Positions 52,520-61,919 of a stretch of 64,000 bases of DNA are shown piece by piece (positions within the stretch are counted from its first letter, which is position 1; the number at the start of each line of letters is the position of its first letter). A program made the position numbers and the translations under genes. The notes beneath the pieces are model-generated. The model did not search any database, was not told the DNA's origin, and saw only the letters and a program-made list of their open reading frames with translations. The stretch comes from Pseudomonas fluorescens (GTDB lineage Bacteria; Pseudomonadota; Gammaproteobacteria; Pseudomonadales; Pseudomonadaceae), in the NCBI RefSeq assembly GCF_000968015.1, contig NZ_LACH01000053.1, positions 18,810-82,809 on the forward strand. Reading direction: 5' to 3'.

Positions 52520-52650
52520 GTGGCGAGGGGGCTTGCCCCCGTTCGACTGCGCAGCAGTCGCAAAACCAGAGCATGCGGTATTTCTGAAACACCGCGGTTT
52601 CAGACTTTGGGGCTGCTTCGCAACCCAACGGGGGCAAGCCCCCTCGCCAC
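52520..52650. repeat. Palindromic repeat, class 3
   Basis: GTGGCGAGGGGGCTTGCCCC at 52520 with its inverse ending 52650; inner arms carry a GACTGCGCAGCAGTC segment. It lies between the convergent VWA and pxpC genes. Confidence 0.9.
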
Positions 52651-52652
52651 AA

Positions 52653-53570
52653 TTAAAAGCGCTTTAAATACTCGACTTGCTCCCGATGCGCCACATCCTG
52701 CACCACCGGTTTCAACCGCACCTGCGTCCCCGGCAGACACTGCGCCAGCCGTGCCAATGCCAACGGCGTCAACGCCCCTAATCGCGGATAGCCGCCAATG
52801 GTCTGCCGATCATTGAGCAGCACAATCGGCTGCCCGTCCGGCGGCACCTGAACCGCACCCAGCGGGATGCCTTCGGAAATCATCGACTTACCCTGATACT
52901 GCAACGCCGTTCCCAGCAAGCGGATGCCCATCCGGTCGGCACGGCTGTCGAGGGTCCAGACGCTGTTGAACGCGTCGAACGAACTCTGCCCACTGAACTC
53001 ACCGATCTGGGCACCGAGCACCAGGTCCAGTGGCGCGTTGAGTTTGAAATCCGGTACCTGTTCGCGCGCCAACTCCCGCAGCAGGAGCAGCGAGCTGCCC
53101 GAGTAGCTCAACTGCGCATCTTTGGCCAACGCCCGGCCCATACCATCCAGCCCGCCGAGTTCCTCACGGACCACCGTTGCGCTGCTGCCTAACACCTTTG
53201 GCGCATCAAATCCGCCCGGGGCCGCCAAATAAGCCCGAGCCCCAAGCAGTGGTTGAGTGAATTGCAATTGCTGACCTTTGTTCAGCCTGAAACTGCGCCA
53301 CGGTGCCAACGCCTCGCCATCCACCTGCGCCCCCAGATCCGCCCCGGCCAACGCCAGCACGCAATCCTCTTTGGCAACGACGGTGAACCCGCCGAGAGTG
53401 ATTTCAATCACCGATGCATCCAGGCTATTGCCCAGCAACCAATTGGCCCACGACATCGACCGCCAATCCGCCGCCCCGCCCTGGGTCACGCCCAGATGCC
53501 GTACGCCGAAACGGCCAGCGTCCTGCAACAGGCACAGCGGTGTACTCGCTTCTATTGATAGACGGCTCAT
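52653..53570 (-). CDS. pxpC: 5-oxoprolinase subunit C
   Basis: A 305-residue protein of the biotin-dependent carboxyltransferase-like KipA/PxpC family: LCLLQDAGRFGVRHLGVTQG near the N-terminus, GGFDAPKVLGSSATVVREEL, RADRMGIRLLG, and GAVQVPPDGQPIVLLNDRQT with IGGYPRLG. With PxpA and PxpB it hydrolyses 5-oxoproline to glutamate using ATP. Last gene of the operon; the start overlaps the pxpB stop (ATGA). Confidence 0.94.
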   Translation of the reverse strand: MSRLSIEASTPLCLLQDAGRFGVRHLGVTQGGAADWRSMSWANWLLGNSLDASVIEITLGGFTVVAKEDCVLALAGADLGAQVDGEALAPWRSFRLNKGQQLQFTQPLLGARAYLAAPGGFDAPKVLGSSATVVREELGGLDGMGRALAKDAQLSYSGSSLLLLRELAREQVPDFKLNAPLDLVLGAQIGEFSGQSSFDAFNSVWTLDSRADRMGIRLLGTALQYQGKSMISEGIPLGAVQVPPDGQPIVLLNDRQTIGGYPRLGALTPLALARLAQCLPGTQVRLKPVVQDVAHREQVEYLKRF

Positions 53571-54271
53571 GCCTGCGCCTCCAACGGCGTGTCATCACCG
53601 CCCAGATTGATGAATTCGGCATGGCTGACGGCTTCGAAGCGCACCGTGTCGCCGGGTTGCATCAGGCTGTAGCCGTCGCGTTCGCGGTCGAACAATTTGG
53701 CCGGGGTGCGACCGATCAGATTCCAGCCACCGGGGGACACCACCGGGTAAGCGGCCGTTTGGCGTTCGGCAATGCCGACACTGCCTGCGGCTACCTTTTT
53801 ACGCGGAGTGTTCAGACGCGGCGCAGCCAGTGCTTCTTCCACCAGCCCCATGAAGGCGAAACCCGGTGCGAAACCCAAGGCGAATACCTGATATTCGCGC
53901 TCGCTGTGGCGACGGATCACTTCATCCACGGCCAATCCGCTGCGCTGGGACAACAGGCTCAACTCCGGGCCAACGCTCAAGTCATACCAGACCGGCAACA
54001 CATGACATTTGCCGCGGGTGCAGGCGTTGGGCGACAGATCGATCGAGGCCTCTGCGATCAGCTCCCGAGCCTGGACCGGACTCAGCGCGGTCAGATCGTA
54101 ATGCACCATCAACGTCGTATAGGACGGCACCAGATCGATCAGATGCCCGGCGAATGCAGCACGCAGACTTTCACTGGCGGCGAGCATCCACGGCATGTTC
54201 GCTTCGGCTATCTCATCGAACAGGCGCACCATCAAGCAATCCAGCGCCACCACTTCTACCCGCAGGTTCAT
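53567..54271 (-). CDS. pxpB: 5-oxoprolinase subunit B
   Basis: A 234-residue KipI/PxpB protein: HYDLTALSPVQARELIAE, VWYDLSVGPELSLLSQRSGL, FALGFAPGFAFMGLVEEAL, TPRKKVAAGSVGIAERQTAA, YPVVSPGGWNLIGRTP. It couples ATP use to the oxoprolinase reaction. Overlaps both neighbours by 4 bases, so PxpA, PxpB and PxpC are made in a coupled manner. Confidence 0.94.
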   Translation of the reverse strand: MNLRVEVVALDCLMVRLFDEIAEANMPWMLAASESLRAAFAGHLIDLVPSYTTLMVHYDLTALSPVQARELIAEASIDLSPNACTRGKCHVLPVWYDLSVGPELSLLSQRSGLAVDEVIRRHSEREYQVFALGFAPGFAFMGLVEEALAAPRLNTPRKKVAAGSVGIAERQTAAYPVVSPGGWNLIGRTPAKLFDRERDGYSLMQPGDTVRFEAVSHAEFINLGGDDTPLEAQA

Positions 54272-55020
54272 GGCGCGCTCTGCTGATCAAGTGCTTCGCG
54301 AATACGCCGCACGGCAGCTACCGAACTGGCATTGTCGCCGTGTACGCAAAGGGTGTTGGCCTGCAAGTGCAAGGCACTGCCATCGCTGGCCGTGAGGTTG
54401 CCGCCGCGGGCAATGGTCAGCGCCTGCTCGATGATTGTTTCGGGATCGTGATGCACCGCGCCCGGCAGTTGCCGCGAAACCAGCATTCCCGCGCTGTCGT
54501 AGGCGCGATCGGCGAAGGCTTCGAACCACAGTGTCACGCCGTATTCATCGCCCAATCGCTGGGCTGCGCTGTTGTCGCGAGTGGCCATCAACATCAGCGG
54601 TAACTCACGATCATAGGACGCCACAGCCTGAAGCACGGCGCGCAATTGCGCCGGGTTGGCCATCATGTCGTTGTACATCGCACCGTGTGGCTTGACGTAA
54701 CTCACCCGACCGCCCTGAGCCCGGCAAATGCCGTCGAGGGCGCCGATCTGGTAATGCACAATGTCCTGAAGTTCCTGGGCGGTGTAGGCCATGGAACGGC
54801 GGCCGAAGCCGACCAGATCCTGATACGCCGGATGTGCACCGATCTGAACCCCGTTGCTCAGGGCCAGGCTGACAGTCTTGCGCATGATGCTCGGGTCGCC
54901 GGCATGGAAGCCGCAGGCGATGTTGGCACAATCGATGAAGGGCATGACCTCGGCATCCAGACCCATGGTCCAGTTGCCGAAACTCTCGCCGATGTCGCAG
55001 TTCAATAGCAGGCGGCTCAC
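54268..55020 (-). CDS. pxpA: 5-oxoprolinase subunit A (LamB/YcsF)
   Basis: A 250-residue LamB/YcsF-family protein: LNCDIGESFGNWTMGLDAEV, IDCANIACGFHAGDPSIMRK, IGAHPAYQDLVGFGRRSMAY, RVSYVKPHGAMYNDM. The GTG at 55020 is chosen because AGGAG lies 8 bases ahead and the LNCDIGES strand follows; 55029 would also be in frame. First of the three subunits, 63 bases after the transporter gene. Confidence 0.94.
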   Translation of the reverse strand: MSRLLLNCDIGESFGNWTMGLDAEVMPFIDCANIACGFHAGDPSIMRKTVSLALSNGVQIGAHPAYQDLVGFGRRSMAYTAQELQDIVHYQIGALDGICRAQGGRVSYVKPHGAMYNDMMANPAQLRAVLQAVASYDRELPLMLMATRDNSAAQRLGDEYGVTLWFEAFADRAYDSAGMLVSRQLPGAVHHDPETIIEQALTIARGGNLTASDGSALHLQANTLCVHGDNASSVAAVRRIREALDQQSAP

Positions 55021-55083
55021 GGTGAACACTCCTGTAAGTTTTATTCTTTTCTATCTGTAAGGCATTTGCCCGCAGATTATCAA

Positions 55084-56370
55084 TTACTCGGCTTCGAGTT
55101 GCTTGCCACGGGTTTCCGGCAGGCTCAGGGCCGCAAGGATCACCACCCCGTAGGACACCGCCGCAAAAGCACCGATTCCCACACTCAATGGCACCTTCTG
55201 GCTCATCAAGCCGATCAACAGTGGGAACAGCGCCGCCAGCGCCCGGCCGATGTTGTAGCAAAAGCCCTGACCCGAACCGCGAATCCGCGTCGGAAACAGC
55301 TCGGTCAAAAACGCGCCCATGCCGCTGAAGATCCCCGAGGCGAAGAAGCCCAGAGGAAAGCCCAGCCAGAGCATCACGCCATTGCTGACCGGCAATTGGG
55401 TGTAGAGCAGAACAATGGTGAACGACCCGATAGCGAACAGAATGAAGTTCTTTTTACGTCCGAGGATGTCAGTCAAATACGCGCTGATGACGTAACCGAC
55501 GTAGGAACCGACGATCACCATCGCCAGATAACCGCCCGTACCGAGTACGCTCAAACCGCGTTCGTTCTTCAGAAAGGTCGGCAACCAGGAAGTGATCGCG
55601 TAGTAACCGCCCAGAGCACCGGTGGTCAGCACCGAAGCGCGAATCGTGGTGAAAAGGATGCCGGGAGCGAAGATCTCGTAGAATTTTGCCGGATTGCTGG
55701 GTTCTTGCTTAGCCTTGGCTTCGCGATAGATTTCCGGGTCCTTGACCAGTCGGCGGACGAAGATCACGAAAATCGCCGGTACGATGCCAAGGATGAACAG
55801 TGCGCGCCAGGCGTCTTCCGGTGGCAGCACCGAGAACAGCAGCGCATACAAGATCGCCGTCAGTCCCCAACCCAATGCCCACCCGGATTGCACCATGCCA
55901 ACAGCCTTGCCACGGTCCTTGGCGCGAATCACTTCACCCATCAGCACCGCGCCGGCGGTCCATTCGCCGCCGAAACCGAAGCCCATCAACGTGCGGCTGA
56001 TCAGCAGTTGTTCGTAGTTCTGGGCGAAGCCGCAGAGGAAGGTGAAGAAGGCGAACCACAGAACGGTCAGTTGCAGCGTGCGTACGCGACCGATGCGGTC
56101 GGACAAAATCCCGGCTACCCAACCGCCGATGGCCGAGGCGATCAGGGTGCTGGTGTGAATCAACCCGGCCTCGCCGGTGGTGATGCCCCACATCGCAATC
56201 AGGGTCGGCACCACGAAGCTGAGCATCTGGGTGTCCATGCCGTCCAGGCCATAGCCGATCTTGCAGCTCCAGAAGGTGCGGCGTTCCTGCTTGTTGATGT
56301 TGTGGTACCAGTCGAAAGGTCCCGGGCGAACCTTGGCTTTGGGGATGTCGAGCGTGTCGGGCGCACTCAT
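55084..56370 (-). CDS. MFS metabolite:proton symporter, probable 5-oxoproline importer
   Basis: A 428-residue inner-membrane protein with twelve predicted helices and the sugar-porter-like/AAHS wording GLDGMDTQMLSFVVPTLIAM, GILSDRIGRVRTLQLTV, RTLMGFGFGGEWTAGAVLMG, and FLTELFPTRIRGSGQGF. Leading the pxpABC operon suggests it imports 5-oxoproline; that is context only. CGGAGATTTGCC precedes the ATG. Divergent from a LysR gene. Confidence 0.9.
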   Translation of the reverse strand: MSAPDTLDIPKAKVRPGPFDWYHNINKQERRTFWSCKIGYGLDGMDTQMLSFVVPTLIAMWGITTGEAGLIHTSTLIASAIGGWVAGILSDRIGRVRTLQLTVLWFAFFTFLCGFAQNYEQLLISRTLMGFGFGGEWTAGAVLMGEVIRAKDRGKAVGMVQSGWALGWGLTAILYALLFSVLPPEDAWRALFILGIVPAIFVIFVRRLVKDPEIYREAKAKQEPSNPAKFYEIFAPGILFTTIRASVLTTGALGGYYAITSWLPTFLKNERGLSVLGTGGYLAMVIVGSYVGYVISAYLTDILGRKKNFILFAIGSFTIVLLYTQLPVSNGVMLWLGFPLGFFASGIFSGMGAFLTELFPTRIRGSGQGFCYNIGRALAALFPLLIGLMSQKVPLSVGIGAFAAVSYGVVILAALSLPETRGKQLEAE

Positions 56371-56518
56371 GGCAAATCTCCGCGCTAATTTTTATTGGTA
56401 TTGTTCTGAGCCCCGACGACGCCTATCGTGGGAACCGGATGGCCTGATTTTTGGGCGCTTTACCCTGCTACGTCCAACTAATAAAAACCCGCTTTAGACA
56501 TAAGAAAAACTTGTCCCT

Positions 56519-57433
56519 ATGAACCTGAAGTTTCTCGAGACCTTTGTCTGGGTCGCCCGACTCAAGAGTTTTCGCCTGACGGCAGACAAGCTCTTCACCA
56601 CCCAGGCGTCGATTTCCAGCCGCATTGCCGTGCTCGAAGGCGAGCTCGGGGTGAAGCTGTTCCTGCGCGATTCACGTGGCGTGAGCCTGACGCCCGAAGG
56701 CTTGAAAGTGCTCGAGTACGCCGAGCAAATGATGGACACCATGCAATCCCTCAAGCAGTCGATCGAAACCCGTTCGAGCAAGGTCGGACGGGTTCGCATC
56801 GGCGTGATGGACACGGTCATCCATACCTGGTTGAGCCCGTTGGTGGCGCAAATGATGGATCACTATCCGCTGGTGGAAATCGAGTTGGTGGCCGATACCG
56901 CGCTCAACCTCTGCGATCAGCTGCAAAAAGGCTTTCTCGATCTGATCCTGCAAACCGACCTGTTGCGTCAGGAAAGCGTGCGCAGCCTTGAGCTGGCCAG
57001 TCATCCGATGGGCTGGATCGTTGCCAGCAATTCGATCTACAACCGCGAGTATTCCGGCATTGCCGATCTGGCGCGCGAGCGCATCATTACTTACTCGAAA
57101 AACTCACACCCGCATCAGGACATTTTGAGTTTGATGCAGGCCAATGGCGTCATGGCACCACGGCTCAACTGCGTGAACTCGGTATCGGCGATCACCCGGT
57201 TGCTGCGCGACGGTTTCGGTATTGGCGCGCTGCCGCCGGTGCTGGTAGCCGAGGAACTGGCGCGGGGGGAATTGACCTTGCTGGCCATTGATCAACGGCC
57301 ACCGAATTTGCAGGTGGTGGTGTCGTGGCGGGTTGGCGTGGAGTGGGTCGAGGAGATTGTTTCGTTATGTCAGCAGGTGCTGGACGGGTATGCGAAGAAG
57401 GTGGGAGAGGACTACATCGCGTTGAGTCGTTGA
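56519..57433 (+). CDS. LysR family regulator of the oxoproline operon
   Basis: A 304-residue regulator. Winged helix: LKFLETFVWVARLKSFRLTA, KLFTTQASISSRIAVLEGEL; effector domain from about 90 (GRVRIGVMDTVIHTWLSPLV). It is divergent from the transporter-pxpABC operon with 148 bases between, the usual arrangement for a LysR activator. Start ATG at 56519 lacks a clear ribosome-binding sequence. Confidence 0.92.
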   Translation: MNLKFLETFVWVARLKSFRLTADKLFTTQASISSRIAVLEGELGVKLFLRDSRGVSLTPEGLKVLEYAEQMMDTMQSLKQSIETRSSKVGRVRIGVMDTVIHTWLSPLVAQMMDHYPLVEIELVADTALNLCDQLQKGFLDLILQTDLLRQESVRSLELASHPMGWIVASNSIYNREYSGIADLARERIITYSKNSHPHQDILSLMQANGVMAPRLNCVNSVSAITRLLRDGFGIGALPPVLVAEELARGELTLLAIDQRPPNLQVVVSWRVGVEWVEEIVSLCQQVLDGYAKKVGEDYIALSR

Positions 57434-57439
57434 AGATCA

Positions 57440-57530
57440 AAAGATCGCAGCCTCGTTTCACTCGACAGCTCCTACAGGGGAATGCAAAACCCTTGTAGGA
57501 GCTGTCGAGTGAAACGAGGCTGCGATCTTT
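57440..57530. repeat. Palindromic repeat, class 2
   Basis: AAGATCGCAGCCTCGTTTCA with ACAGCTCCTACA and its full inverse; the arms are about 38 bases and nearly perfect. Lies between convergent genes. Confidence 0.92.
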
Positions 57531-57536
57531 GGCGGA

Positions 57537-58079
57537 TCAAAGCCCCCGCACATCTCGATCTTCGATTGGCCGGCTCTGGCGCAGGCGTTTGCCGCCCAGC
57601 ACCACCCAGTCGATCAGACGGAACAGGCATTCAATGCCGAACGACAACAGCAACGCCCCGCTCATGCCCCAGATCATCGCTTCCGGCGTCAGCAGGATCT
57701 GGTAGCTGTAGCCGTTCCAGGTTTCCTTGCGAATATCCGGATCAGCCGCCAGCGCAACCTGCAGGAGGCGGATGTACCACGGGCCCTGCATGGCCTGGAA
57801 CTGTTTATCGAGCGCCAGCTGACGGGTCAGCAAGGTGCTCAGGCTGTCGGCATCGCTGCGAAAAATCGGGTCTTCGCTGGCGCGGTAATGGGCCACCAAC
57901 GCCTGCACGTCACCCTTGAAGAACTGATTCGCCGTGCCCTGAAAACCGCTCAGACTGGTCTGCGCCTCAATCAGATGCGCTTCGACCCGTTTGGCATAAT
58001 CGCTGATGAACCCTGGCACCTGGACACCGATCAACAGGCCCGCCGCGAACAACACCAGCCGTAGATAACTGAGCAACAT
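57537..58079 (-). CDS. DUF2937 family membrane protein
   Basis: A 180-residue protein with membrane helices at both ends (LLSYLRLVLFAAGLLIGVQV and MIWGMSGALLLSFGIECLFR) and a periplasmic middle (YAKRVEAHLIEAQTSLSGFQ). This matches DUF2937. The ATG at 58079 has AAGGACTCCCTTC upstream. The first of the leftward neighbours (58091) ends 11 bases before it, so the three genes from 59388 to 57537 probably form one transcript. Confidence 0.82.
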   Translation of the reverse strand: MLLSYLRLVLFAAGLLIGVQVPGFISDYAKRVEAHLIEAQTSLSGFQGTANQFFKGDVQALVAHYRASEDPIFRSDADSLSTLLTRQLALDKQFQAMQGPWYIRLLQVALAADPDIRKETWNGYSYQILLTPEAMIWGMSGALLLSFGIECLFRLIDWVVLGGKRLRQSRPIEDRDVRGL

Positions 58080-58090
58080 GAAGGGAGTCC

Positions 58091-58867
58091 TTATTCGGTC
58101 TTGCCCTGGCTGACGCATTCACCGCGTCGCCAGAGGCTCCATTGGCCCGGTTCGTAGCGGGTCCAGGTTTCGTTTTCGGTCAAGGGTTCGGTGGCGATCA
58201 CCGTGACCACGTCGTTGGGCGTGGTTTCGGCCTGGAAATCGACGATCACATCGACGTCCTTCAAGCGCGCCGGACCGAACGGCGCGCGACGAGTGATTTG
58301 CGCCAGTTTGGTCGAGCAATAGCAGAACAACCAATCGCCATCGCTGAGCAGGCAGTTGAACACGCCTTTGCTGCGGTATTCGGCGCAGGCGGCCACCAGG
58401 TCTGGCAGCAGTTCTTCAATTTCTACCGGTTCCGGGAACGCAGCGCGCACGCGGTTGAGCAAATCGCAGAACGCCGCTTCGCTGTCGGTATCACCGACCG
58501 GGCGGTAAAAACTCTTGATCGGTTGAAACTCCGCGAGCTGGCCGTTGTGGGCGAAACACCAGTTACGCCCCCACAGCTCGCGCACGAATGGATGGGTATT
58601 GGACAGGCAGACTTTGCCGACATTGGCCTGGCGGATGTGCCCGATCACCACTTCGCTCTTGATCGGATAGCGCTGCACCAGGTTCGCGACTTCGGACTCA
58701 CAGCTCGCCGCCGGGTCCTGAAACAGACGCAGGCCACGGCCCTCGTAAAAGGCGATGCCCCAGCCGTCACGGTGCGGACCGGTGCGGCCGCCGCGTTGCA
58801 TCAGCCCGGTGAAGCTGAACACGATATCGGTCGGGACATTGGCGCTCATGCCCAATAACTCACACAT
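58091..58867 (-). CDS. Class II glutamine amidotransferase (YafJ-like)
   Basis: A 258-residue Ntn hydrolase. After removal of Met1, Cys2 (MCELLGMSANVPTD) becomes the N-terminal nucleophile; GLMQRGGRTGPHRDGWGIAF, NTHPFVRELWGRNWCFAHNG and PVGDTDSEAAFCDLLNRV complete the glutaminase site. The start at 58867 is fixed by that cysteine. Lacks a synthetase domain, so the ammonia acceptor is unknown. Middle gene of the three-gene run. Confidence 0.92.
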   Translation of the reverse strand: MCELLGMSANVPTDIVFSFTGLMQRGGRTGPHRDGWGIAFYEGRGLRLFQDPAASCESEVANLVQRYPIKSEVVIGHIRQANVGKVCLSNTHPFVRELWGRNWCFAHNGQLAEFQPIKSFYRPVGDTDSEAAFCDLLNRVRAAFPEPVEIEELLPDLVAACAEYRSKGVFNCLLSDGDWLFCYCSTKLAQITRRAPFGPARLKDVDVIVDFQAETTPNDVVTVIATEPLTENETWTRYEPGQWSLWRRGECVSQGKTE

Positions 58868-58899
58868 GCTCGGATTCTCGCTGAAAGGCAGGGGCACGT

Positions 58900-59388
58900 T
58901 TACAGACGCGGTTCGACCCGCATTCGCTGAGGGTTGCTCGGCACCGGTGGACGACCGTAACGATCATCGCCCGCACCACCGAAAGGATGATCCTCTTCAA
59001 GGTCATCGGCCCGGGCCGCAGCCTTGGCGGCGGCAGCCTGTTCGTTGCGAGCGTTGGACGCGCGTTCGATAGGGAAACGGATCGCCACGAATACCAGGTA
59101 AATGCCGAAGGCGATCATGCCGTACATGAACAGGTCGGAAATCGCCCGCCAGGCGTTGTTGCCGACCTTGAACAATAGATCAAGGGCAGTAATGGCGATG
59201 GCCGGGGCAACCTTTTCCTTCACCGGATCAATGATGGTCGGGCTGAACAGCAACACGGCAACCAATAGCCGTAACGGCTCACGCAGCCAGCGCCACATCC
59301 AGCGGGTGATGCGCATCCACACCAACAGGCAGCCCAAAGCGGCAAAGGCGTAGAGGCCCCAAGCGATCAGATAGTCGTTCTCGGTCAT
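58900..59388 (-). CDS. Membrane protein of unknown function
   Basis: A 162-residue inner-membrane protein. Three hydrophobic segments (LIAWGLYAFAALGCLLVWMR; LLVAVLLFSPTII; DLFMYGMIAFGIYLVFVAIR) and a disordered charged tail rich in Ala, Asp, Pro and Arg. MTENDYLIAW at 59388 is taken as start; an ATG at 59397 is possible. Conserved-looking in Pseudomonas but not assigned to a family here. It heads the run with the amidotransferase and DUF2937 genes. Confidence 0.75.
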   Translation of the reverse strand: MTENDYLIAWGLYAFAALGCLLVWMRITRWMWRWLREPLRLLVAVLLFSPTIIDPVKEKVAPAIAITALDLLFKVGNNAWRAISDLFMYGMIAFGIYLVFVAIRFPIERASNARNEQAAAAKAAARADDLEEDHPFGGAGDDRYGRPPVPSNPQRMRVEPRL

Positions 59389-59480
59389 GGTGTCCATGGC
59401 AAGGCAGGCAAAGAGGCGCTTATAGTAACGACTTTTCGCACGTCAGGCTGCCTCAATACCTGTCTGTGAAGCGCAACCCC

Positions 59481-59570
59481 TGTGGGAGCGGGCTTGCTCG
59501 CGAAAGCGGTGGGTCAGTCAACCAAGATGTTGAACGTGCTGGCCTCTTCGCGAGCAAGCCCGCTCCCACA
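59481..59570. repeat. REP doublet (REPIN), class 1 variant
   Basis: TGTGGGAGCGGGCTTGCTCG at 59481 with its inverse ending 59570. Here the core is GCGGGC and the stem ends CGCGAA, a variant from the other copies. Confidence 0.92.
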
Positions 59571-59612
59571 AGTTGCGAAGCCCTTATTCTGTACATTGCT
59601 CGAGAGTCCTTC

Positions 59613-61667
59613 ATGCCCCTATCCGTCAACGTTTCCGACGCTCCCATTGCCCACAAGGCCGAAGGCGACGACCCGTATGCCTGGCTGCAGGAGCGCGACA
59701 CCGACGCGGTGCTCGACTACCTGAAAGCGGAAAACCGCTACCAAGAGGCACAAACCGCCGATCAGGCCGGGTTGCGTGAAACCCTGTTCGAAGAAATCAA
59801 GGGCCGGATTCTCGAAACCGATCTGTCCTTGCCCTCCCCTTGGGGTCCGTACCTGTATTACACGCGCACCACGGCCGGTGATGAATACGCCCGTCATTAC
59901 CGCTGCCCGCGCCCGGCCGATGACAGCCTGCAGCTCGACGAAAGCCAGGAACTGTTGCTGCTGGACCCGAACGAACTGGCCAACGGCGGCTTCTTTTCCC
60001 TGGGCGCGTTCAGTATCAGCCCGGACCACCAGCGTCTGGCCTACAGCATCGACGCCACGGGCGATGAGATTTTCACGCTGTTCGTGAAGGAATTGTCCAA
60101 CGGCCGCGTCAGTGAACTGGAATTCCAGGATTGCGACGGCAGCATGACCTGGGCCAATGACAGCCTGACGCTGTTCTTCGGCGAGCTGGACGAGACCCAT
60201 CGCCCGCACAAACTGTTCCGCTATAGGCTGGACGGTACGGCGGCCGAAGAAGTGTTCCATGAGCCGGACGGTCGATTCTTCATGCATTGCTACCGCTCCA
60301 GTTCCGAGCAGCAATTGCTGCTGTCCCTGGGCAGCAAAACCACCAGCGAAGTCTGGGTGCTTGACGCGTTCCAGCCGCAGCAGGCCTTTACCTGCATCGC
60401 CCCGAGGGTTGAAGACCATGAGTACGACGTCGACCACGGCGCGCTCGACGGTCAATGGACCTGGTTCATTCGCACCAATCGCGACGGCATCAACTTTGCC
60501 CTGTACCACGCCGTAGACACCGGCGTGGCGCCGACCGAGGCCGATTGGCAGAACCTGATCCCCCACAGCGACACGGTGATGATCGAAGGCATGAGCCTGA
60601 ATGCCGACGCCATGACCCTGAGCTTGCGTGAAGGTGGCTTGCCGATCATCGAAGTTCATCCGCAAGACCTCCCGAGCTACCGCGTGCAATTACCGGATGC
60701 GGCCTACAGCCTGCACGTGCAGAACAGCCTGGAATTCGTCAGCGACAGGATCCGCCTGCGCTATGAAGCGCTGAACCGTCCTGCGCAAATCCGCCAACTG
60801 GTATTGGGCAGCGGCGAGCAGAAAGTCCTCAAGGAAACCCCGGTGCTCGGTCCGTTCGACGCCGATGCCTACGTCAGTCAGCGCCTGTGGGCGACCGCAC
60901 CTGACGGTACGAAAGTGCCGATCAGCCTCGTCGTCAAACGCGAAGCCCTCGGCAAGCCAACGCCGCTTTACCTGTACGGTTATGGCGCTTACGGCGAAAG
61001 CCTCGACCCGTGGTTCTCCCACGCCCGCTTGAGTCTGCTGGATCGTGGCGTGGCGTTCGCCATCGCTCACGTGCGTGGCGGCGGTGAACTGGGCGAAGCC
61101 TGGTATCGCGCCGGCAAGCAGGAACACAAACACAACACCTTCAGCGACTTCATCGCCTGCGCCGAACACCTGATCGCCAGTGGTTTTACTACTTCACAGC
61201 AATTGGCGATCAGCGGCGGCAGCGCCGGTGGCCTGCTGATCGGCGCGGTGCTCAATCAGCGGCCGGAGCTGTTCGGCGCAGCGATTGCCGAAGTACCGTT
61301 CGTCGACGTGCTGAACACCATGCTCGACCCGGATCTACCGTTGACCGTCACCGAATATGACGAGTGGGGCAATCCTGAAGAACCTGACGTCTATGATCGG
61401 ATCAAGGCCTACGCCCCGTACGAAAACGTCACCGCACAAGCCTATCCGGCGACCCTGGTAATCGCCGGCTACAACGACAGCCGCGTGCAGTACTGGGAAG
61501 CGGCCAAGTGGGTGGCGAAATTACGCGCGACCAAAACCGACACCAATCCCCTGCTGCTCAAGACCGAATTGGGTGCCGGGCATGGCGGGATGAGCGGTCG
61601 TTATCAGGGATTGCGTGACGTAGCACTCGAATACGCATTTGTTTTCAAGGTTTTGGGCATCGCCTGA
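59613..61667 (+). CDS. ptrB: Oligopeptidase B (S9 family)
   Basis: A 684-residue serine peptidase. N-terminal beta-propeller (about 70-400) and C-terminal hydrolase domain with nucleophile in ISGGSAGGLLIGA, Asp in GYNDSRVQYWEAAKW and His in GAGHGGMSGR. The acidic residues in PFVDVLNTMLDPDLPLTVTE and EYDEWGNP mark preference for Arg/Lys at P1, as in oligopeptidase B. It degrades short basic peptides in the cytoplasm. Start at 59613 after GAGAGTCC. Confidence 0.94.
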   Translation: MPLSVNVSDAPIAHKAEGDDPYAWLQERDTDAVLDYLKAENRYQEAQTADQAGLRETLFEEIKGRILETDLSLPSPWGPYLYYTRTTAGDEYARHYRCPRPADDSLQLDESQELLLLDPNELANGGFFSLGAFSISPDHQRLAYSIDATGDEIFTLFVKELSNGRVSELEFQDCDGSMTWANDSLTLFFGELDETHRPHKLFRYRLDGTAAEEVFHEPDGRFFMHCYRSSSEQQLLLSLGSKTTSEVWVLDAFQPQQAFTCIAPRVEDHEYDVDHGALDGQWTWFIRTNRDGINFALYHAVDTGVAPTEADWQNLIPHSDTVMIEGMSLNADAMTLSLREGGLPIIEVHPQDLPSYRVQLPDAAYSLHVQNSLEFVSDRIRLRYEALNRPAQIRQLVLGSGEQKVLKETPVLGPFDADAYVSQRLWATAPDGTKVPISLVVKREALGKPTPLYLYGYGAYGESLDPWFSHARLSLLDRGVAFAIAHVRGGGELGEAWYRAGKQEHKHNTFSDFIACAEHLIASGFTTSQQLAISGGSAGGLLIGAVLNQRPELFGAAIAEVPFVDVLNTMLDPDLPLTVTEYDEWGNPEEPDVYDRIKAYAPYENVTAQAYPATLVIAGYNDSRVQYWEAAKWVAKLRATKTDTNPLLLKTELGAGHGGMSGRYQGLRDVALEYAFVFKVLGIA

Positions 61668-61723
61668 GGAACTTGGCCCGGCGTGTCGGTCTTAACACCG
61701 AACACCGGGCTGACGCAGCTCCC

Positions 61724-61856
61724 TGTAGCAGCTGGCGAAGCCTGCGTTCGGCTGCGAAGCAGTCGTTAATCCGGCTTACTCGGTTTATCTGACGAACCGC
61801 GTTGGCCGATTTTACGACTGCTTCGCAGCCGAACGCAGCCTTCGGCAGCTGCTACA
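61724..61856. repeat. Long inverted repeat, class 4 (TGTAGCAGCTG...GACTGCTTCG)
   Basis: TGTAGCAGCTGGCGAAGCCT with CGTTCGGCTGCGAAGCAGTC is inverted after a 42-base spacer. The arms, about 46 bases, are longer than those of the other classes, and the class occurs once in this window. Confidence 0.88.
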
Positions 61857-61919
61857 TAGAATCGCGACATTCTCGCCAGACCGGAACAGCAACAGACACA
61901 AGAAAAAGACCGTGACGAC

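Noticed and set aside
56387..56487. AATTTTTATTGG and CCAACTAATAAAAA as an operator pair for the oxoproline LysR
   Set aside because: The inverted match is AT-rich, imperfect and about 75 bases apart; not distinguishable from a normal AT-rich promoter.
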